Source: Bacillota bacterium (lineage in GTDB: Bacteria > Bacillota > Clostridia > Peptostreptococcales > Anaerovoracaceae). From it: 5,289 nucleotides of DNA. Shown here one piece after another: positions 1-5,288 of this stretch. The stretch spans positions 1 to 5,289 of the forward strand of contig JAEEOX010000061.1 in assembly GCA_016284485.1 (NCBI GenBank), given 5' to 3'. Positions within the stretch are counted from its first letter, which is position 1. Each line of letters begins with the position of its first letter. The notes under the pieces were generated by a model. The model was not told the DNA's origin and searched no databases. It was given only the letters and a program-made list of their open reading frames with translations. A program made the position numbers and the translations under genes.

Positions 1-233
1 CCTCCGTAGGTGTCCCTGCTGCTCCCCGTCACCTCTTCGGCATGGTGGATCCGGGCTCCAATGTGCTCATATCCATCCTTGATGACGCACTCACCGGGGG
101 TCTTACGCCAGCAGCAAAAACACCCGGTGCAGGGGCCTATCTCCCCGTTGTCCGAGATCACGTCCCAGCCTTCGTAGCCGGCACTGATCCCGCTCCATTC
201 TTTTTCACTGAGGTCGTGTATAACAAGATTCAT
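1..233 (-). CDS. Flavodoxin-fold / iron-sulfur flavoprotein-like oxidoreductase, N-terminal part (cut by window edge)
   Basis: Only the first 77 residues are in the window; the frame is still open at position 1. Residues 34-53 carry the segment P-C-T-G-C-F-C-C-W with T-P-G-E-C-V-I-K-D following. This is characteristic of flavodoxin-family NAD(P)H/FMN oxidoreductases. C35, C38, C41 and C49 fit the compact C-x2-C-x2-C-x4-7-C pattern described for [4Fe-4S] ligation in archaeal-type iron-sulfur flavoproteins; C40 is an extra cysteine. The fragment ends in D-T-Y-G-G, which in this family begins the second flavin-contacting loop. The N-terminus (M-N-L-V-I-H-D-L) lacks the usual G-S-P-R / S-x-x-N-T phosphate loop, so flavin binding may be modified. 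The ATG at 233 lies one base after the GNAT stop and is preceded by AGGAGG with a 5-nt spacer. A role as an electron-transfer or reductase enzyme is inferred; the substrate is unknown. Confidence 0.82.
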   Translation of the reverse strand, partial: MNLVIHDLSEKEWSGISAGYEGWDVISDNGEIGPCTGCFCCWRKTPGECVIKDGYEHIGARIHHAEEVTGSSRDTYG

Positions 234-234
234 G

Positions 235-711
235 TCATCCTCCTGAAGCTGAGCCAAGCTGCTGAATCTTTTGCACGTATACTCTGGACGGCTCTCCGTC
301 CATGTCGTCCATCATACCCATGAACTCCCAGCCGTACTTCTCGTACAATCCGGTATGATTCGTTGAAAGATAAACTTCTCCGACCGAACGTTCCTTTGCG
401 AGGCGCACCACCTCATCAAAGAGGAGCCCCGCATATCTGTGCCCTCTGTGCTCCGGGAAGGTGTAGACGAAGCCTACCCAGGGCGTAAGATCCGTGGGCT
501 GTATGTCGTCCTTTTCAGCGAAGGTGCAGTAGGAAATGAGCTCGTCGCCTTCTGTCAGAAGCAGGACTCTGGAGTCCTCTCCCACAGCGTCAAAAAACTC
601 TCCGCTCCTCAGCAGTCTGCCGAGAAAAGCTCCTGCTCTCCAGTCGCTCCTCTCGATCTCCCCGATCCAGTGTTCCTTATTGTCGGTATCAAAAAAGTTT
701 ATGACCTTCAA
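235..711 (-). CDS. GNAT-family N-acetyltransferase
   Basis: This 158-residue soluble protein has the length and layout of a single-domain GNAT enzyme, which transfers an acetyl group from acetyl-CoA to an amine. Residues 47-66 form the central strands. Residues 78-97 are motif A: strand W-V-G-F-V-Y, then P-E-H-R-G-H-R-Y-A-G, the CoA pyrophosphate-binding turn. The usual second glycine of R-G-x-G-x-G/A is Arg92 here. Residues 113-130 (V-Y-L-S-T-N-H-T-G-L-Y-E-K-Y-G-W-E-F) are motif B, with the Tyr often acting as general acid. The start is TTG at 711: it has GGAGGG with a 6-nt spacer, a stop lies in frame just upstream at 735-733, and no usable ATG exists before the conserved core. The stop at 237-235 is one base before the next gene. 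The substrate (antibiotic, polyamine or protein) cannot be told from sequence. Confidence 0.9.
   Translation of the reverse strand: MKVINFFDTDNKEHWIGEIERSDWRAGAFLGRLLRSGEFFDAVGEDSRVLLLTEGDELISYCTFAEKDDIQPTDLTPWVGFVYTFPEHRGHRYAGLLFDEVVRLAKERSVGEVYLSTNHTGLYEKYGWEFMGMMDDMDGEPSRVYVQKIQQLGSASGG
239..244 (-). promoter_or_regulatory. Ribosome binding site of the flavoprotein gene, inside the GNAT coding end
   Basis: AGGAGG reads on the minus strand 5 nt before the ATG at 233. It lies within the last codons of the GNAT gene (Gly-Gly-stop), so translation of the two genes is probably coupled. An out-of-frame ATG at 238-236 stops after two codons and is not a start. Confidence 0.8.
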
Positions 712-717
712 CCCATT

Positions 718-723
718 CCCTCC
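718..723 (-). promoter_or_regulatory. Ribosome binding site supporting a TTG start for the GNAT gene
   Basis: GGAGGG on the minus strand lies 6 nt before the TTG at 711-709. The only nearby ATG (717-715) is out of frame and reaches TGA after one further codon. The site therefore decides in favour of the TTG start. Confidence 0.75.
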
Positions 724-732
724 GGTCGATCG

Positions 733-1299
733 TTATCTGTAGTATTTTTCTATTCCGCCGTAGCCCATGATGAGCTTGTTGCGGCGGGTCTTGTCCATGA
801 AGCTGTTAAGTCTTTTGCGGAACTCCCCGGGGCGCTTCCTGGCGGCCTCGATGTAGGCGATCCTGATCCTTTTGTATGGCTCCGAGAAGTTCTGATAATT
901 CTCCCAGACCGCCTCGTCGCTTCTGAGTTCCGCCATTATGTCCTCAGGGAAGAGGAAGGGTCTCTCGATCACAGGAAGCACGCTCTCTCTGACCTCCGGA
1001 AGGATCATTCCCCTCTGGTCCAGCCAGATAAGCCTCTCGATGTTGGGCTGGGAATATGTGCTTCCCGGGTTCCGCGGCGAAAACCGCCGGATGCAGTGCA
1101 GCTCGTCCAGCTTCCTGTTGGTGCTGTCGATCCAACCGAAGCAGAGGGCCTCCTCCACCGCGTCGTTGTACGACAGGCTTTCCTCGCCGGAGGCCTTCAT
1201 TGGAAACACGAACCAGATCTCGGGAGATGTCCGGTAGTGCTCACTGAGGTACTGCCTCCAGTCTTCTCTTTTTGTTGTGTAATATGTCTCCATGGTCAT
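733..1299 (-). CDS. YdeI/OmdA-family (COG4430-like) protein
   Basis: This 188-residue protein has the familiar pattern of the YdeI/OmpD-associated family. Counting from the ATG at 1299, it shows an R-x-x-W-R-x-Y-L segment near residues 11-18 and I-W-F-V-F near 28-32. It then has the signature S-Y-N-D-A-V-E-E-A-L-C-F-G-W-I-D-S near 43-59, and R-R-F-S-P-R-N-P-G-S-x-Y-S-x-x-N near 71-86. The C-terminal part is helical and basic, rich in R/K near residues 155-180, ending in a K-L-I-M-G-Y-G-G-I-E-K-Y-Y-R tail. The biochemical role of the family is not established; a Salmonella member (YdeI/OmdA) has been linked to antimicrobial-peptide tolerance. The ATG at 1299 overlaps the GyrI-like stop as ATGA, with no clear ribosome site, so translation is probably coupled. 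The ATG at 1293 (M-E-T-Y-Y) is an alternative two codons on. Starts further upstream fall inside the previous gene and add an unrelated tail. Confidence 0.85.
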   Translation of the reverse strand: MTMETYYTTKREDWRQYLSEHYRTSPEIWFVFPMKASGEESLSYNDAVEEALCFGWIDSTNRKLDELHCIRRFSPRNPGSTYSQPNIERLIWLDQRGMILPEVRESVLPVIERPFLFPEDIMAELRSDEAVWENYQNFSEPYKRIRIAYIEAARKRPGEFRKRLNSFMDKTRRNKLIMGYGGIEKYYR

Positions 1300-1928
1300 C
1301 TTTTTGTGATCGGATGTCTTATGACCGTCTTCAGTTTCTCCGGAGCAACCTTTCTGGCGTCCGACAGATATATCTCGTGATGCATCCTCTCGTCTGAAAT
1401 ATCCAGTTCGCACCCCTGATCCTCCATGAACTCATGCATCTTTTCCACGGTGGCAGGCTCATCGTCATATGGTCCGATGTGCATGCACTGGACACACAGC
1501 CCCTCGTCATAGGTAAAAAACTCCACCTTGGAAAAATCCGCCTTCTTTTTGTTCGTGGCCTCTTTGACGGCCCAGTCGAATTCTTCTTTTGTTACGAAAT
1601 CCGGCAGGCGGATGACGGAGATCCAGTTGAAGTCATCCTTTCTGGAATAGTCCACACCGGCTACGCCCTCCTGCCACCAGAATCCCTCCAGAGGCGGCAC
1701 CACGTACTCGAAATATCCGTCCATCTTATGGTCGCCCTTATAGCTCATCTTGATGGTGAAGGCTATGCCGTAAAGCAGACCTATGGACTGCTTGTATTCG
1801 CTGTTCTCCCGGTTCGGATCGCCCTGGCCGCGTACGGCGATGTAGTTCATCTTCGGAACCGTAACTATGGACGGCTTCCGGGGCGGCATATAGAATTCCT
1901 TGTATTCTTTTTTAAAATCAAATGCCAT
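1296..1928 (-). CDS. GyrI-like domain protein (COG4832-type small-molecule-binding fold)
   Basis: This 210-residue protein is a stand-alone GyrI-like (SbmC / AraC effector-binding fold) domain with no DNA-binding domain. Family landmarks are an N-terminal D-F-K-K-E-Y-K-E-F-Y with P-P-x-K-P following, and the strand I-A-V-R-G-Q-G-D-P-N at residues 30-39. Others are P-P-L-E-G-F-W-W at 78-85, H-I-G-P-Y-D-D-E-P at 150-158, and the closing R-M-H-H-E-I-Y-L-S-D-A-R at 181-192. Known relatives bind hydrophobic or planar compounds. Some proteins of this subgroup have been reported to hydrolyse cyclopropanoid DNA-alkylating genotoxins; I infer only that this protein binds or acts on a small molecule. 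The ATG at 1928 is chosen because GAGG lies 7 nt before it; an in-frame TTG at 1934 is too close to that site. The stop overlaps the next start as ATGA, so the YdeI-like gene is probably co-translated. Confidence 0.88.
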   Translation of the reverse strand: MAFDFKKEYKEFYMPPRKPSIVTVPKMNYIAVRGQGDPNRENSEYKQSIGLLYGIAFTIKMSYKGDHKMDGYFEYVVPPLEGFWWQEGVAGVDYSRKDDFNWISVIRLPDFVTKEEFDWAVKEATNKKKADFSKVEFFTYDEGLCVQCMHIGPYDDEPATVEKMHEFMEDQGCELDISDERMHHEIYLSDARKVAPEKLKTVIRHPITKR

Positions 1929-1930
1929 TA

Positions 1931-2755
1931 TCAAACCTCATTTTCCAAAAAACTCTCTATCAGGCCGTTGATGATATCCGGCTTATCTGTGTTGGAGTTG
2001 TGGCCGGCGTCCTCTATCCAGTGGAGAGGAATACCGGATCTTTTGTGCCAGTTCCTGCTGTATCTGATGCATGAACCGGCGTGATCCTTCGTGCCGCAGA
2101 TAAGCATGGCCGGGCACTTGATGTCAAAGGCACGGCCCGATCTCACCGCTCCTGCCAGTATGCGGTAGCCATGACCGGCCAGCTCGGAATATCGCTTTTG
2201 ATCGCCGTCGTAGGTCATCATCATGCTGAGCATGAGTTTCCTGCCGTATTCTGTGGTGGCTACGCCGTTGGTGCCCTGCCTGAGAAGCATCTTCCACGGA
2301 TAGTGGCGGTACACCGGCTCCATCCTTTCCAGAAGCCAGAGCTCAATGCCGGTGTAGTACTCGCGTTTCAGCGGCGAGGAATCGATGGATATGAAGCCTT
2401 TCAGCTTCTCCGGGAAAAGTTCCTCATACATCTGTCCCAGGTAGCCTCCCATGGACTGGCCCACTATGACGGGCGCGTCAAAACCTTCGGCCCGCAGTAT
2501 ATCATCCAGCATCCTCACCTTGTCCTCCATGGTGAAGGTGAGCCGGAAAGGATAGGAGTCTGCGTGGCCCGGGGCATCCCAGACCAGCATGGGGTACTTC
2601 CCATCGAAGTATTCTGTCTGCTTGTCGAAAAGCCTGTGGTCCGCGGTGAGCCCGGGAAGAAATACCAGCTGCGGAGCAGCTTTGGCTCCGGTCTCGCTCA
2701 CCCAGTATCTGATCGTTCCGAGTTTCGTCTCAAAAGACTTCTGTGTCATACTCAT
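1931..2755 (-). CDS. Alpha/beta-fold hydrolase with intact catalytic triad
   Basis: This 274-residue protein is a single alpha/beta-hydrolase domain of normal length. Residues 30-43 (L-V-F-L-P-G-L-T-A-D-H-R-L-F) form the oxyanion-hole loop. W-D-A-P-G-H-A-D-S at 59-67 is the conserved turn before the first helix. The nucleophile elbow is G-Q-S-M-G-G with Ser101. Asp224 in C-G-T-K-D-H and His252 in D-A-G-H-N-S-N complete the triad. A helical cap rich in Met, Tyr and Trp lies roughly between residues 130 and 205, where such enzymes set substrate choice. No signal peptide is visible, so it acts in the cytoplasm. It probably hydrolyses an ester, lactone or similar bond; the substrate is unknown. 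The ATG at 2755 has AAGGAG with a 6-nt spacer inside the end of the upstream methyltransferase gene, only 3 nt after its stop. A second ATG at 2749 is a weaker alternative. Confidence 0.93.
   Translation of the reverse strand: MSMTQKSFETKLGTIRYWVSETGAKAAPQLVFLPGLTADHRLFDKQTEYFDGKYPMLVWDAPGHADSYPFRLTFTMEDKVRMLDDILRAEGFDAPVIVGQSMGGYLGQMYEELFPEKLKGFISIDSSPLKREYYTGIELWLLERMEPVYRHYPWKMLLRQGTNGVATTEYGRKLMLSMMMTYDGDQKRYSELAGHGYRILAGAVRSGRAFDIKCPAMLICGTKDHAGSCIRYSRNWHKRSGIPLHWIEDAGHNSNTDKPDIINGLIESFLENEV
1936..1939 (-). promoter_or_regulatory. Ribosome binding site deciding the GyrI-like start
   Basis: GAGG on the minus strand, within the hydrolase coding end, lies 7 nt before the ATG at 1928 but only 1 nt before the alternative TTG at 1934. 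This favours the ATG. Confidence 0.65.
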
Positions 2756-2758
2756 TTT

Positions 2759-3529
2759 TTACTCCTTGAGAGATCTCATGGCTAAAAATGTCGGTATATT
2801 CAACTCGTGGAGTCTGCCCTCTCCGTTGGTGTCCTCATAGATGTCCAGCAGCCTGAAGCCTGCCTCCAGCTGCCCGCCGATCTGCTCTTCCAAAGAATGT
2901 GAGAACTGCACCCCGGCGTCGTCATCCTGAAGCTGCTTCATCTGCTCAGGATCCTTAAGCGGATCGAAAGGCAAGTGGTTGATTATCATCTTCTCATCAT
3001 TGTCCACAAGATAGTTTACGTAGTGGTCCGTCCCTGCGATGAGATATCCGCCGTGCTTCAGCACACGGTAGCATTCCTTCCAGATGGAGCGCACATCCTT
3101 CACATAGCAGTTTGAAACCGGATGGAAGATAATGTCGAACTCCTCGTCTTCAAAAGGAAAGGTCTTCGTCATATCGCCCTGAATGGCTCTGATCTCATAA
3201 CCTTCACGCTCCGCCACCAGTTTTTCACTTTCGATCTGCTTTGAAGAATAGTCCATGACCGTACACGCTGCTCCGAGAGCTTCAAAGATTGGCATCTGCT
3301 GCCCGCCGCCTGATGCAAGGCCCAGGATCTTTTTGCCGCGTAGGTCTCCGAACCAGCTGTGGGGCACGTATTTCGTCGGCGTGAGTTTCACGTCCCAGTC
3401 GCCGTTTTTTGCAGCTTCAAATTCCTCATGGGAAATGGGCTTGCCCCACTCCCAGCCTTCCTCGATCCATCGGTCGATGGTCTCCGCATTTATGTCCTGA
3501 TAGTTCATTGCTTTATTTTTTGCGCTCAC
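2759..3529 (-). CDS. Class I SAM-dependent methyltransferase
   Basis: A soluble methyltransferase of 256 residues from the GTG at 3529, or 249 from the ATG at 3508. An N-terminal helical region with W-I-E-E-G-W-E-W-G-K-P-I-S (residues 21-33) and L-T-P-T-K-x-V-P (49-56) is typical of one conserved bacterial subgroup. Motif I, I-L-G-L-A-S-G-G-G-Q-Q (68-78), binds SAM. V-M-D-Y-S at 91-95 supplies the acidic residue for the ribose. G-D-M-T-K followed by P-F-E-D-E-E-F-D-I-I-F-H-P forms motifs II-III, and Y-R-V-L-K-H-G-G-Y-L is the conserved post-III strand. The C-terminal part ends in D-I-Y-E-D-T-N and L-N-I-P-T-F-L-A. The methyl acceptor is unknown. The GTG overlaps the upstream stop as GTGA without a clear ribosome site. 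The ATG at 3508 also lacks one but matches where I expect relatives to begin, so the start is uncertain. Confidence 0.92.
   Translation of the reverse strand: MSAKNKAMNYQDINAETIDRWIEEGWEWGKPISHEEFEAAKNGDWDVKLTPTKYVPHSWFGDLRGKKILGLASGGGQQMPIFEALGAACTVMDYSSKQIESEKLVAEREGYEIRAIQGDMTKTFPFEDEEFDIIFHPVSNCYVKDVRSIWKECYRVLKHGGYLIAGTDHYVNYLVDNDEKMIINHLPFDPLKDPEQMKQLQDDDAGVQFSHSLEEQIGGQLEAGFRLLDIYEDTNGEGRLHELNIPTFLAMRSLKE
2762..2767 (-). promoter_or_regulatory. Ribosome binding site of the hydrolase gene inside the methyltransferase end
   Basis: AAGGAG encodes the last Lys-Glu codons of the methyltransferase and sits 6 nt before the hydrolase ATG at 2755; the stop TAA forms part of the spacer. This indicates coupled translation. 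Confidence 0.8.
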
Positions 3530-4197
3530 CAGATGAATGGTATGAGCCTGTACTTTACTTTCTGTTTGTATTCTTTGTACCCCTTGAGTTCCTGCTCCAG
3601 CACCTCTTCCTCGTTCCTGATCCTCTTCACGATGATGGGGATGTATGCCAGCATGATGATGAAGGATATCAGCGAATTCAGCACCAGCGGCATGCTGAGG
3701 AAAAGCAGCACCGTCGCTGTGTACATGGGGTGCCTGACTATTCCGTAGAGCCCGGTGTCCACCACCGTCTGACCGTCCCGGACCTCGATGGTCCTCGAAA
3801 GGTACTGGTTCTCCCTGAGCACCTCGCCGAAAAGGCAGTAGGCCAGAAGGAATATGACTGCTCCGATCCAGACTATGGCGCGGGGCATCGTGATCCAGCC
3901 GAAGCGGTAATTCAGTCCGGCCACGATGAAGGCCAGGAGGAACATGAGGCCGCTGTACCTGATCACGTCCTTCTGCTCGCTCTGGGTCTCCTTGGCCTTG
4001 AGCCTGCTCCTGAGAAGATCCGGCGCCTTGAAGTACATCAGAAGCCCTGCCAGGAACATGGGCACGAACAGTATTATCATGAGAAGCCAGCCCTCCTGCC
4101 AGCGGATGGTCCCTGCAGGCAGGAACAGCAAAACTCCCATGAGCACGATGCCTGATATGATCTTTATGAGCGCTTCCTTGAGCAATCCGCCTTTCAT
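3526..4197 (-). CDS. Isoprenylcysteine carboxyl methyltransferase (ICMT)-like membrane methyltransferase
   Basis: This 223-residue integral membrane protein has about five hydrophobic segments, near residues 10-29, 37-56, 81-97, 104-125 and 160-190. The C-terminal catalytic core shows the family hallmarks G-L-Y-G-I-V-R-H-P-M-Y-T at 149-160 and R-I-R-N-E-E-E-V-L at 192-200. G-Y-K-E-Y-K-Q-K-V-K-Y-R-L-I-P follows at 206-220. These match the SAM-binding and closing motifs of ICMT/PEMT-type methyltransferases. Eukaryotic ICMT methylates prenylated C-terminal cysteines; bacterial relatives lack such substrates and mostly have unknown targets, probably lipophilic ones. The short basic N-terminus (M-K-G-G-L-L-K) suggests a cytoplasmic start. 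The ATG at 4197 has AGGAGG with a 5-nt spacer. The end overlaps the soluble methyltransferase start by 4 nt, so the two methyltransferases are probably made together. Confidence 0.9.
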   Translation of the reverse strand: MKGGLLKEALIKIISGIVLMGVLLFLPAGTIRWQEGWLLMIILFVPMFLAGLLMYFKAPDLLRSRLKAKETQSEQKDVIRYSGLMFLLAFIVAGLNYRFGWITMPRAIVWIGAVIFLLAYCLFGEVLRENQYLSRTIEVRDGQTVVDTGLYGIVRHPMYTATVLLFLSMPLVLNSLISFIIMLAYIPIIVKRIRNEEEVLEQELKGYKEYKQKVKYRLIPFIW

Positions 4198-4202
4198 AAG
4201 AT

Positions 4203-4208
4203 CCTCCT
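4203..4208 (-). promoter_or_regulatory. Ribosome binding site of the ICMT-like gene
   Basis: AGGAGG on the minus strand lies 5 nt before the ATG at 4197, within the 18-nt gap after the flavodoxin stop. This is a strong site that fixes the start. Confidence 0.8.
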
Positions 4209-4215
4209 CGTCTGT

Positions 4216-4683
4216 CTAGTCCAGAGTCACTGCGAATTCCGCAGCTTCCTTAATGTAATCGTTGTTCTTGGTCCTGATGGAGATCTGCCCCTTGGATGGT
4301 CTCCCCAGCAGATCGTCCATGGCCTTGATCTTGGCCATGTAGTCGTTTTTGCCCATGTGGGTGACCACGTAGTAGACCTCGGGAGGCATGTCTCCCGCAT
4401 ATTTTTTTATCAGGGCTCTTCCGATGGCGCAGGGTCCCTCGGCCCATACGGGCATGCCGATGATGACCCTGTCATAGTCCTTCAGTTTCACCCTGCCCTT
4501 GATGGCCACTTTGGAGATGGTGTTGTCTACAGTCGCAAAACATGCGCCGATATATCCCAGTAATCCCGTCCTTTTCCTGCCGTCGGTATACTGCGCCACG
4601 TCAGCTCCGGCGATGTCTGCGATGGTCTTGATCGCAGCTTTGGTGGTGTTTGTCCTGGTGTAGTATAAGCAAAGAGTCTTCAT
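4216..4683 (-). CDS. Small flavodoxin-family protein
   Basis: This 155-residue cytoplasmic protein matches a minimal flavodoxin fold. The first strand L-C-L-Y-Y runs into Y-T-R-T-N-T-T-K (residues 8-15), which fits the T/S-x-T-x-N-T loop that holds the FMN phosphate. D-Y-D-R-V-I-I-G-M-P-V-W-A-E-G-P at 69-84 is the third strand and the aromatic loop, with W80 placed to contact the flavin ring. V-Y-Y-V-V-T-H-M-G-K-N-D-Y at 103-115 is the fourth strand and second flavin loop. An insertion near residues 35-60 (R-K-R-T-G-L-L-G-Y-I-G-A-C) is typical of a clostridial flavodoxin-like subgroup rather than of classical electron-carrier flavodoxins, so a quinone- or substrate-reducing role is also possible. 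The ATG at 4683 has AAGGAGG with a 6-nt spacer. The gene lies between the unidentified 163-residue protein and the membrane methyltransferase. Confidence 0.88.
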   Translation of the reverse strand: MKTLCLYYTRTNTTKAAIKTIADIAGADVAQYTDGRKRTGLLGYIGACFATVDNTISKVAIKGRVKLKDYDRVIIGMPVWAEGPCAIGRALIKKYAGDMPPEVYYVVTHMGKNDYMAKIKAMDDLLGRPSKGQISIRTKNNDYIKEAAEFAVTLD

Positions 4684-4689
4684 TGGAAC

Positions 4690-4696
4690 CCTCCTT
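4690..4696 (-). promoter_or_regulatory. Ribosome binding site of the flavodoxin-family gene
   Basis: AAGGAGG on the minus strand lies 6 nt before the ATG at 4683, in the 21-nt gap after the preceding stop. It fixes the start. Confidence 0.8.
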
Positions 4697-4704
4697 TATG
4701 CTCT

Positions 4705-5196
4705 TTAAATCTTCTGCTTCTCTACCTCTTCGCCTGTGTAGAGATATCTCAGATGAAAGCCTGCCTGGAGATCCTTGAGGTCTGAATATCCGATGCTGAC
4801 CCCGTAGGCTTCCGATATGTCCAGGGCCTTGTCGCCCATGCCGTAGACGTAGTGGTAGTGAGGATGTGAATCTTCGATGAGTCTGGGCTTCCTGTCCCTG
4901 ACCCACTCCTCATCCTGCATGAAATAGGCTCTCTCCTCTATGCGGAGGATGGTGCTTCCGGCGGGCATCTCTTCCACCTTCCTGGTCTTGCCCTTACCCT
5001 TGATCCTGCAGTCGGTCCACACCCCGTCCTTCAGGGTGCCTACGTAAGTTTCCTTTACGGACTGGTCCTTCATTATGACGAACCAATATGTGTCGTCCTT
5101 TCCGCCTATCACCCAGTCCACTTCATCGCGGAAGGCCTGATAGAATTCGAAGCCGTTTTCCTTGGTCACAAGTTCCATAAAACCATAGTTTTCCAT
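4705..5196 (-). CDS. Conserved-looking hypothetical protein, no family recognised
   Basis: I do not recognise this 163-residue protein. It has no signal peptide, membrane segment or cysteine motif, and is rich in Tyr, Asp, Glu and Lys. The first half alternates short hydrophobic strands and charged turns (W-V-I-G-G-K-D-D-T-Y-W-F-V-I-M, then T-Y-V-G-T-L-K-D-G-V-W). A basic patch K-G-K-G-K-T-R-K follows at about residues 66-73. The second half has H-P-H-Y-H-Y-V-Y-G (about 112-120), a possible metal- or ligand-binding histidine cluster, and ends in V-E-K-Q-K-I. The pattern suggests a small mostly-beta cytoplasmic protein; that is inference. The ATG at 5196 is chosen because AAAGGAGGT lies 6 nt upstream. 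The longer frame from TTG at 5214 would translate the ribosome site itself. It precedes the flavodoxin gene by 21 nt. It is real by virtue of its start signals, operon position and unbroken frame. Confidence 0.85.
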   Translation of the reverse strand: MENYGFMELVTKENGFEFYQAFRDEVDWVIGGKDDTYWFVIMKDQSVKETYVGTLKDGVWTDCRIKGKGKTRKVEEMPAGSTILRIEERAYFMQDEEWVRDRKPRLIEDSHPHYHYVYGMGDKALDISEAYGVSIGYSDLKDLQAGFHLRYLYTGEEVEKQKI

Positions 5197-5202
5197 GGCT
5201 GC

Positions 5203-5211
5203 ACCTCCTTT
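5203..5211 (-). promoter_or_regulatory. Near-perfect ribosome binding site of the hypothetical gene
   Basis: AAAGGAGGT on the minus strand lies 6 nt before the ATG at 5196 and overlaps by one base the TGA of the preceding frame at 5213-5211. It is the strongest site in the window and fixes the start. Confidence 0.85.
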
Positions 5212-5288
5212 CAAAGTGTCTGCTCTGAGGTCTTCCTCTTCAGCGAGAATGTTGTATCCTCCGACTCACTGACCTCGTCGCTGGAGTG
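5211..5288 (-). CDS. Possible C-terminal tail of an upstream gene (cut by window edge)
   Basis: One minus-strand frame is open from the right edge to a TGA at 5213-5211, giving 25 residues that begin H-S-S-D-E-V-S-E-S-E-D and end in S-E-Q-T-L. The other two frames hit stops within the segment. The stop sits 14 nt before the next ATG and touches its ribosome site, the same spacing style as the other junctions here, so this is plausibly the end of another operon gene. The tail is short, hydrophilic and acidic-then-basic, and does not identify a family. It could instead be untranslated leader. Confidence 0.4.
   Translation of the reverse strand, partial: HSSDEVSESEDTTFSLKRKTSEQTL

Noticed and set aside
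42..323. A 93-residue open frame on the plus strand at the left edge
   Set aside because: It overlaps the flavoprotein cysteine motif and the GNAT end on the opposite strand, both of which are supported by family signatures.
439..1380. A 313-residue open frame on the plus strand
   Set aside because: It lies antisense to the GNAT and YdeI-like genes and to the end of the GyrI-like gene, has no recognisable domain, and spans the real gene junctions. It is a by-product of codon bias on the other strand.
1300..1413. An N-terminal extension of the YdeI-like protein to 226 residues
   Set aside because: The added 38 or so residues are encoded inside the GyrI-like gene, look unrelated to the family, and have no suitable start signal. 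The ATGA overlap start is preferred.
1296..1928. Calling the GyrI-like protein a DNA gyrase inhibitor
   Set aside because: The GyrI name covers a broad small-molecule-binding fold. This longer stand-alone type is not the E. coli SbmC protein, and nothing in the sequence shows gyrase binding.
1434..2084. A 216-residue open frame on the plus strand
   Set aside because: It is antisense to the well-supported GyrI-like gene and has no recognisable motif.
2081..2785. A 234-residue open frame on the plus strand
   Set aside because: It mirrors the alpha/beta hydrolase gene, whose catalytic triad and ribosome site prove the minus-strand reading. The antisense product shows no family features.
3409..4155. 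A 248-residue open frame on the plus strand, rich in His, Glu and Pro
   Set aside because: It is antisense to the ICMT-like membrane gene. Hydrophobic codons read in reverse give this polar composition, and no domain is visible.
5197..5214. A TTG start lengthening the hypothetical protein to 169 residues
   Set aside because: The extension would translate the AAAGGAGGT ribosome site itself; the ATG at 5196 is at ideal spacing.
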